Below are positions 5,687 through 10,254 of a stretch of DNA of 10,254 nt, piece after piece. The notes beneath the pieces are model-generated. The model made no database searches and was not told the origin of the DNA. It worked only from the letters and a program-made list of their open reading frames with translations. The stretch lies in NCBI GenBank assembly GCA_964537685.1, contig CAZICM010000115.1, forward strand, positions 1-10,254, in the 5' to 3' direction. Every line of letters starts with the position of its first letter. Position 1 is the stretch's first letter. The position numbers were made by a program, and so were the translations under genes. This stretch comes from CAZICM01 sp964537685. GTDB lineage: Bacteria > Myxococcota_A > Polyangia > Polyangiales > Polyangiaceae.

Positions 5687-6649
5687 TCAATCCTCTTCAT
5701 CGTCGTATCGTCTCCTCCTGGGTGAAAGTCTTCTCGGTTCCTCGGCGCGGCTGTTGCGGCTGTTGGATGAGTTCGCGCTGTACCAAACAGCCGCGATGCC
5801 ACCAACAACCAAGGCGGGCAACAACCACGAACTCGCCTCTCCAACTCCCGCACCTACCTTTCCCACGCCTTCCCCCACGCTCTCGGTAGCCTTTCCCACG
5901 CCTTCCCCTACGCTTTTGATGGCGCTTCCAACGCTCTCCACCGCGCCTTCGAAGGGGACGGGCAAGGGAATGCGCTTCTGGTTGGCCACTTCTTTTTGAA
6001 CGCTCAGCAATGCCTCGAGGGCGTCCTTCTCGGCATCCGTGAACAGAAGCGGCTTTCCCGCATCTTTCTCGCGCTCCATGTGCTGATTCATCAACTCCAA
6101 CACATTGCCGCTGCTCTGTTGCATGCGCCTGGTCGTTTCATCTCGCTCGAGTTGCCTATCAACTACCTCGCCCCCAATCCATGCAATGGCGACGGCGGCC
6201 AAGCTGGCAACACAAGTTCCCACGACATAGACCGCGATCGGGATCGCGGCTGTTTCGAAAGGGTTTCGAAGCACTGCAGGCGGATCGCCGTCCTTGGTGA
6301 TGATCGTAGCGGACTGGGCACCGATCAATCCTGACGGGTGATCGGGAACCAAGAGCGGAAGTGTTCGAAGCATTGTGCTTGCGGCAAACAAGTGCCAAGG
6401 AGTCGGATACTTTTCCGCGTCATAAGCCCCTAGAATCGGCGATCCATCGTCATCTCGAAGCATTTGGTCATTGCTCAACCGAGCCTCGAGCAGGGTCAAC
6501 AAAGTGAGCGTTCGAAGCGCTCGAATGGAGTCCTGTGAGGCCAATCCATCCCATTGTTTCCCTGTGGCAACATCCAACGCTTCCAAGGTGGAACCCTCGG
6601 GATCGGCGGTACTGTGATTCCAAATGAAGATGTTTGGATTCTCAGCCAT
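5687..6649 (-). CDS. Two-helix membrane protein with 11-residue amphipathic repeats
   Basis: The 320-residue protein is not of a family I can name. Residues 1-130 are a mixed soluble region. A first membrane helix spans about 134-160 (IPIAVYVVGTCVASLAAVAIAW). Residues 161-226 are charged and helical with coiled-coil character. Residues 235-271 hold about three 11-residue repeats of the type SVGEGVGKATE, giving an amphipathic helix. A second membrane helix spans about 275-291. The tail is Arg/Ser-rich and then acidic (RRRRYDDEED). AAGGGGG four bases before the ATG fixes the start, 11 bases after the previous stop, so it is tightly coupled to the 768-residue gene. It has no signal peptide. Eleven-residue repeats of this kind bind curved membranes in other proteins, so a role in shaping or lining a membrane is plausible. 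Confidence 0.75.
   Translation of the reverse strand: MAENPNIFIWNHSTADPEGSTLEALDVATGKQWDGLASQDSIRALRTLTLLTLLEARLSNDQMLRDDDGSPILGAYDAEKYPTPWHLFAASTMLRTLPLLVPDHPSGLIGAQSATIITKDGDPPAVLRNPFETAAIPIAVYVVGTCVASLAAVAIAWIGGEVVDRQLERDETTRRMQQSSGNVLELMNQHMEREKDAGKPLLFTDAEKDALEALLSVQKEVANQKRIPLPVPFEGAVESVGSAIKSVGEGVGKATESVGEGVGKVGAGVGEASSWLLPALVVGGIAAVWYSANSSNSRNSRAEEPRRLSPRRRRYDDEED
5849..5947 (-). repeat. Coding repeat, three 33-base units (11 residues each)
   Basis: Within the 320-residue membrane protein, residues 235-245, 246-256 and 257-267 form three 11-residue units. Two are near-identical (SVGEGVGKATE and SVGEGVGKVGA). The first is diverged and shares only Glu4, Val6, Gly7 and Ala9. A partial fourth follows. 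The unit has the Gly-Val-Gly-Lys pattern of amphipathic 3-11 helices. Confidence 0.7.
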
Positions 6650-6660
6650 AACGCCCCCTT

Positions 6661-8967
6661 TCAGGCCGAAAACAGCGCGGCCAACAACCCGATCCCTACC
6701 GGGATCATGATGGCTGCGTCCTTGGAATCCTGCGGCGTTCCATCATCGGCGCTCGCGCTTTGCCCTTGCCCTTGCGGCGTCGTCGGCTGCGGGGGCTGCG
6801 GGTATGGATAGCCTCCTGGGGCCGTGGAACCCCCTCCGCCTTGCGAACCCGGCGCGGGCACTTGCCAAGGCATGGTGTAGGGCGTAACGGGCTCCTTGGG
6901 GGCATAAGGCACTGTCCCGGCGGGCACCTCGGCCAAGGCTGGCCCGCAAAAGTAATCGTTTAACGCTTGATATGTAGGCTGATCCAAGACGCCGTCGGTG
7001 CGCACCTTGGGATAATTAACCCGCTTATTCTCCCACATTTGCCAAGCCTGCAGCATCGTCCTTGTGCGCGCCGTATCCGTGCCGCTGATGTCCTCCGGTT
7101 TCGTGCCAAAGTCGGCGATCGGCGCGTCCTGGGGATGCGCCATGCGCCAAAAGATCAAGATTCCTTGCATGCGGGACATGACGCCGGGGTCCATGGTGGC
7201 AACCGTGGTGCTTGTTGGCTGAGGCGGGGGCGTGTTTGGCTGTCCGGGATTCGGTGGCCATGGCCAAGTCGCGGGAATCATTGGCACATTGGGCGATCCT
7301 TGTTGGTTTGGCGTCTGCGGAACGGTAGGAAAGGGCGCGGGTCCCGCGGCGATCGCCTCGGCATGATTGGGCCAATGGTTGGGATAGTTAAGGATTTCCC
7401 CGGCATAGTATGTTTTAAAATTCTGTCCTCCGTCCACCGTGGCTTTGTGGGGATTCGCCTGTTTTAGGCTCTTCCACCATTGCGGATCGATCTTGGTTGC
7501 TCCCACCTTCGCCGCAAACATATAGGGCACTTCACCGGCTCGAACGGTATAAACGCGGTAGGTCGTCGGCTGCCTGATGCTATCCTCGGCCAAGAAATTG
7601 GCCTTAGCGGCGGTCTTGGCAGGTGTTTTCGTGGGCGTCTTCTCCGCCTTGGGCGGATCGGTCAAATGAGCCTCCGGATCGGTGTATAACTTCTCCGGCT
7701 CTTTCGTGCTATCTCCCGCCTCATCATAGCTATCAATCCGCTGATATCCGATTCCAAAGCTAGGCGGGATCTTCCAACGCGGATGATGCGGCGGTTTCAT
7801 TGGATTTGCCGCGATCAACTCGGCCCCTCGGGTCTCGTCTCCCGTGAGCAATTGAGCAATGCCCGCGGCTGTCTGCGAAGGTTTCGCTACATATTCGCCG
7901 GTCGTTGCATCGATACCGGAAACATCGCGGACACCCCTTGTAAGCCTACCGGCGATCAATAGCTTTTGACGCTTTGGAAGATTCCAGACCGCGTCAACGT
8001 GCGTTAAGAGCTTGGCCATAGCCTCTTTTGTAAACGGCACTTGCGACACATGAAAAACCGGCCTCGGCCTATCCGCGCTTGTGGGCAAGGTCGGCCTTTG
8101 CATACCGGGCTGCATAGCTTCCTCGGGCGCTTCCGTCGGCTCTTCCTCCGGCTCCTCCGTCATCGGCTCGGCCATAGGAACGGGCTTTGCCTCGGCGGCG
8201 CTTGCAAGCTTTGCCGCGATATCCTGCTCGAGCATCGCCTGCTTTTGCTCCAACTCCAAAATGCTTTGATCAAGCTTTGCTTTCCGCTCCAAAGCCGCGG
8301 CCTCTTCCTCCTCGCGCCTCCGCTGCTCTCGAAGGGTCGCGATCTGCCGGTGCATCTGCTTTCCATATCCGGCCGTGAGCGCTGCACCGATAAGCGATCG
8401 CTCCTCCAACGAATAACCCTTCAATTGATTCCTTAATTGCTCGCCGCTCTTGGCCTCTATCTCCTGCGCTCGCCTCTTGCCTTCCTCGCGCATAGCGATT
8501 TGAGAGGGAAGCTTGCCCGCGGCCTTCGCCTTTAGATAGTTAAAGCTCGCATCGCCCATTAACAAAACATCGGCGGCCAAAAAAGGATCAGCCGGATTGT
8601 GCTTTGCGGCTTTCAATGCTTCGCGCTGATATGGAGCTATGGGTTTGGTTTGAGGCTTGGCCTGTTGCGGCATAGCCTTCGGCGGCTTCTTTAAGACTCC
8701 GCCTAAAATACTAAAACCCGCTCCAATACCTGCGCCGATAGCTCCTCCGGCGACATTGCCAAGCCCGGGAATCACCGTTCCAACTGCGGCGCCGATTCCC
8801 GCACCGGTCGAACCGGCTGCGAACGCGGCGCCCCAATTAACGGCTCCGGCCTCCTCTTCCTCTGGGCCTCGTGTGTCGGACCAATGCGCGCGAAGCTCGC
8901 CCAGATCGAGCGCGCCGGTCTCGTCGCTTTCAAGCGTGTATGCGGTCGGCTGTGTGTTGCTCTGCAT
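6661..8967 (-). CDS. Large wall-associated protein: glycine-rich hydrophobic segment, coiled coil, LysM-like and peptidoglycan-binding-like domains
   Basis: From ATG 8967 the product has 768 residues. Acidic residues 1-42 precede a Gly/Ala-rich hydrophobic segment (43-91, AGSTGAGIGAAVGTVIPGLG), a glycine-zipper-like membrane insert. A charged coiled coil (about 155-260, with RRREEEEAAALERK) leads to a Pro/Glu linker. QTAAGIAQLLTGDETRGAEL with AANP (365-389) and TVRAGEVPYMFAAKVGA, QWWKSLKQANP and YAGEILNYPNHWP (474-533) resemble LysM domains. Residues 594-674, with TDGVLDQPTYQALNDYF, resemble a peptidoglycan-binding domain. A Pro/Gly-rich stretch and a hydrophobic tail (753-768) end it. The frame extends up to 9135, but those 56 residues have no family-like content and would cover the whole divergent control region. 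ATG 8967 has no Shine-Dalgarno and may be leaderless (TATTTT six bases upstream). There is no signal peptide. It heads the operon and could be a wall-penetrating virion or secretion component. Confidence 0.75.
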   Translation of the reverse strand: MQSNTQPTAYTLESDETGALDLGELRAHWSDTRGPEEEEAGAVNWGAAFAAGSTGAGIGAAVGTVIPGLGNVAGGAIGAGIGAGFSILGGVLKKPPKAMPQQAKPQTKPIAPYQREALKAAKHNPADPFLAADVLLMGDASFNYLKAKAAGKLPSQIAMREEGKRRAQEIEAKSGEQLRNQLKGYSLEERSLIGAALTAGYGKQMHRQIATLREQRRREEEEAAALERKAKLDQSILELEQKQAMLEQDIAAKLASAAEAKPVPMAEPMTEEPEEEPTEAPEEAMQPGMQRPTLPTSADRPRPVFHVSQVPFTKEAMAKLLTHVDAVWNLPKRQKLLIAGRLTRGVRDVSGIDATTGEYVAKPSQTAAGIAQLLTGDETRGAELIAANPMKPPHHPRWKIPPSFGIGYQRIDSYDEAGDSTKEPEKLYTDPEAHLTDPPKAEKTPTKTPAKTAAKANFLAEDSIRQPTTYRVYTVRAGEVPYMFAAKVGATKIDPQWWKSLKQANPHKATVDGGQNFKTYYAGEILNYPNHWPNHAEAIAAGPAPFPTVPQTPNQQGSPNVPMIPATWPWPPNPGQPNTPPPQPTSTTVATMDPGVMSRMQGILIFWRMAHPQDAPIADFGTKPEDISGTDTARTRTMLQAWQMWENKRVNYPKVRTDGVLDQPTYQALNDYFCGPALAEVPAGTVPYAPKEPVTPYTMPWQVPAPGSQGGGGSTAPGGYPYPQPPQPTTPQGQGQSASADDGTPQDSKDAAIMIPVGIGLLAALFSA

Positions 8968-9030
8968 GATTGAAAATAAAAATGAAAACCCGCTCGATGC
9001 AAATGCCCGGTCGGCATGCAATGCGTGCTT

Positions 9031-9046
9031 TTTGATTGTCATCAAA
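9031..9046. repeat. Inverted repeat TTTGAT-N4-ATCAAA, operator candidate
   Basis: Two perfect 6-base arms are separated by TGTC. The size fits a dimeric helix-turn-helix repressor site. It lies about 64 bases before the operon start codon and about 84 bases before the RadA-like start. No repressor gene is visible in the window. Confidence 0.45.
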
Positions 9047-9067
9047 TTGACGTGCATGTTGGTTAGA

Positions 9068-9079
9068 TTGGCATGCCAA
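9068..9079. repeat. Perfect 12-bp palindrome TTGGCATGCCAA, operator candidate
   Basis: TTGGCATGCCAA is fully self-complementary and sits in the middle of the divergent region. A partial copy of its core, GGCATGC, lies at 9013-9019. Like the neighbouring inverted repeat, it could bind a dimeric regulator. Confidence 0.5.
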
Positions 9080-9129
9080 CAAATTGGATGTGGTTTCTTT
9101 TGTATTTGTGTGAAATGCTCCGAAGCACA

Positions 9130-9897
9130 ATGCAAAAACTGATTTGCGGCCTATGCGGTGCAACGCGCTTGGCTGCCTGGGCCGGGGTTTGTCGTGGATC
9201 TCGAAATGGCCGGCTCTGCGGCGGCGACGTCTGGGTGCAGCCTGAACAACATGGGCGGGTGGTGCATCCTGGCATCTCCGTGAGACGCCTTGATCCGGGC
9301 GAGGAATTGCGGCCCATTCGATTTAATTCGCAGCTTTCGGAAGCTCTCGGCGGCGTCTGCGTTGGCCTGTCGGTATTGGTCGCGGGGCTTCCGGGCGCGG
9401 GAAAATCAACGCTGGTTGCAGAATTAGCCGCGGCCATGGCCAAACAGCTTGACGGCCTTATTTGGTGGGTCGATCGGGAACAGGTTTCCCATGCATTGAT
9501 TGCCGCGTGTTTTGCCCGCACCCATTCAGCGATGGATCGGGTTCAGGTTGTCGGGCCTGCGCTAGGCGCGGCTATTTCAAATGCGGGATGGCGCGAAGCG
9601 CTTGCGGCCGTCGAAGATGATCCGAAATCGATTTTGGTTTGCGATTCCCTGCAAACATGGGGCGATCATCGCGAGACGGAAATGCGCGCGCTGCTCGGCG
9701 CATTGCGATCGATGCGTTGCACCTCATTGATTATTTCCCATTCCAATCAAGAGGGCGATCCATTCGGTGCAACAACAAATCAGCATGGAACAGACGCCGT
9801 CGCGATTGTTACGCCTACAAGGATCGAAGTGCCTGAAAAATGCCGGTGGGCAAAAACGCCTAGGAGTTTTTTAAGGCGGGATTTTAATTCAACGTGA
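9130..9897 (+). CDS. Short RadA-like RecA-fold ATPase with zinc-finger-like N-terminus
   Basis: From ATG 9130 the product has 255 residues. The N-terminus LICGLCGATRLAAWAGVC follows the RadA zinc-finger pattern (Cys-x2-Cys, Trp-x-Gly-x-Cys), but the last pair is altered (Cys21 and Cys30). The core has LGGVCVGLSVLVAGLPGAGKST (Walker A at 86-94), ILVCDSLQTW (168-177, the RadA DSIQT Walker B) and IISHSNQEGD (201-210, matching the RadA GHVTKEG element). WAKTPRSF (240-247) stands where RadA has KNRFG. RadA/Sms is a branch-migration helicase of about 450 residues; this protein lacks the whole Lon-like C-terminal domain. The frame extends to 9073, but those 19 residues are hydrophobic and unlike RadA. 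No Shine-Dalgarno is evident at 9130. Divergent to the operon, it may serve recombination, replication or DNA translocation of the element. Its fold is clear, its job is not. Confidence 0.82.
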   Translation: MQKLICGLCGATRLAAWAGVCRGSRNGRLCGGDVWVQPEQHGRVVHPGISVRRLDPGEELRPIRFNSQLSEALGGVCVGLSVLVAGLPGAGKSTLVAELAAAMAKQLDGLIWWVDREQVSHALIAACFARTHSAMDRVQVVGPALGAAISNAGWREALAAVEDDPKSILVCDSLQTWGDHRETEMRALLGALRSMRCTSLIISHSNQEGDPFGATTNQHGTDAVAIVTPTRIEVPEKCRWAKTPRSFLRRDFNST

Positions 9898-9933
9898 TTT
9901 TTAATATTGTATTACATAAATTCGACAAGATTA

Positions 9934-10140
9934 TCAGGCAATCTCATCAAAAAAGCCGAATAAATCATCAAGAGCCTCGTCAACAATTCCCTCCGGCTCT
10001 TGAGCATCCATTTCTTCATCGTCTTCATCATCGGCTACATTCACTTGACGATTCAATCGAGGATCGAGCGCTGCAATCAATTCCTGCTCGCGGGTGAGGG
10101 CCTGCGTTTTATTGGGAATGATTTCAATCCCTACGAGCAC
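9934..10140 (-). CDS. Small acidic-tailed protein, start uncertain
   Basis: The 68-residue frame begins at GTG 10140 and reads VLVGIEIIPNKTQALTREQE at its N-terminus, then a leucine/arginine helix and a very acidic C-terminal half (DDEDDEEMD, DEALDDLFGFFDE). No family is recognised. No Shine-Dalgarno precedes the GTG. The coding frame continues upstream to a TGA at 10204-10206 without a start codon, and those residues (TQYTGPVFNRKK) look protein-like. In the adjacent frame an ATG at 10214 begins MSDEPKNGSARR. A single -1 shift near the AGG AGG codons would join the two into a protein of about 93 residues. The gene therefore may be longer, frameshifted or decayed. It is convergent with the RadA-like gene, 36 bases apart. 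Acidic tails of this type occur in nucleic-acid mimics and in partner-binding proteins, but no function is assigned. Confidence 0.5.
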   Translation of the reverse strand: MLVGIEIIPNKTQALTREQELIAALDPRLNRQVNVADDEDDEEMDAQEPEGIVDEALDDLFGFFDEIA

Positions 10141-10254
10141 TTTTTTTCGATTAAAAACGGGGCCTGTGTATTGCGTTCCCTCCTTGCGCTCCCATTTTTG
10201 GGCTCATCCGACATTCGGGTGGGCCTGAACATCGATCTAGGTGGCAACTATCAG

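Larger units (their letters stand above)
8968..9129. promoter_or_regulatory. Divergent control region with two inverted repeats
   Basis: This AT-rich region separates the minus-strand operon from the plus-strand RadA-like gene. It holds TTTGAT-TGTC-ATCAAA (9031-9046), the perfect palindrome TTGGCATGCCAA (9068-9079) and a related GGCATGC (9013-9019). A TTGACG box (9047-9052) lacks a good -10 partner. On the minus strand, TATTTT lies six bases before the operon ATG. The layout fits a shared regulator that controls both directions. Confidence 0.5.

Noticed and set aside
5619..6649. Shared MAEN start of the 320- and 208-residue proteins as evidence of gene duplication
   Set aside because: Only four residues match, and the rest of the two proteins shows no similarity.
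9073..9129. 19-residue N-terminal extension of the RadA-like protein
   Set aside because: RadA proteins begin only a few residues before the first zinc-finger Cys, and the extension is hydrophobic and lies over the palindrome TTGGCATGCCAA.
8968..9135. 56-residue N-terminal extension of the 768-residue protein
   Set aside because: It would cover the palindromes of the divergent region and overlap the RadA-like start. The stretch has no acidic or domain-like character matching the rest of the protein.
9902..9914. TAATA-TTG-TATTA stem as a bidirectional terminator between convergent genes
   Set aside because: The stem is only A/T pairs and no clear T-run follows on either strand, so it would be very weak.

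Overview
The window is about 10.2 kb of moderately GC-rich bacterial DNA. It reads like an accessory region, not a housekeeping one. No rRNA, tRNA or conserved core gene is present, so the host cannot be named. The palindrome GCGATCGC occurs four times, where roughly 0.25 is expected. This high density is best known from cyanobacterial genomes (HIP1), but it is not diagnostic. The peptidoglycan-directed modules suggest a host with an ordinary peptidoglycan wall.

Left part (1-2358). A membrane-protein gene is cut by the left edge on the minus strand. It is followed on the plus strand by a clear YfbU-family gene (337-861), a 348-base non-coding gap with a tandem 17-bp repeat and small palindromes, and a TIR-domain gene with a good sigma70-type promoter (1210-2358). 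The TIR protein has a TIR domain, one membrane helix and an extracytoplasmic beta-rich domain. The glutamate expected at the catalytic position appears to be glutamine.

Central part (8967 down to 2443, minus strand). Six closely spaced genes look like one operon. In transcription order they encode: a 768-residue protein with a glycine-rich hydrophobic segment, a coiled coil, LysM-like and peptidoglycan-binding-like parts and a hydrophobic C-terminal tail; a 320-residue membrane protein with 11-residue amphipathic repeats; a 208-residue protein with three membrane helices; a 429-residue protein with an acidic disordered N-terminus and a large folded domain; a 155-residue beta-rich protein; and a 249-residue glucosaminidase/lysozyme-like enzyme with a C-terminal membrane helix. 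None has a convincing Sec signal peptide. Wall-binding, wall-cutting, membrane and one large soluble protein together suggest particle or virion genes of a tailless, membrane-containing provirus or a similar element. This is inference: no portal, terminase, tail or integrase gene is visible.

Right part (8968-10254). A 162-base divergent region with two inverted repeats separates the operon from a plus-strand gene for a short RadA-like RecA-fold ATPase with a zinc-finger-like N-terminus and no Lon-like C-terminal domain. Convergent to it is a small gene for an acidic-tailed protein whose start is unclear and may involve a frameshift.

A working reading is an integrated element (operon plus RadA-like ATPase, possibly the small acidic gene) next to a cargo or defence-like pair (YfbU and TIR). 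The boundaries of the element are not visible here.
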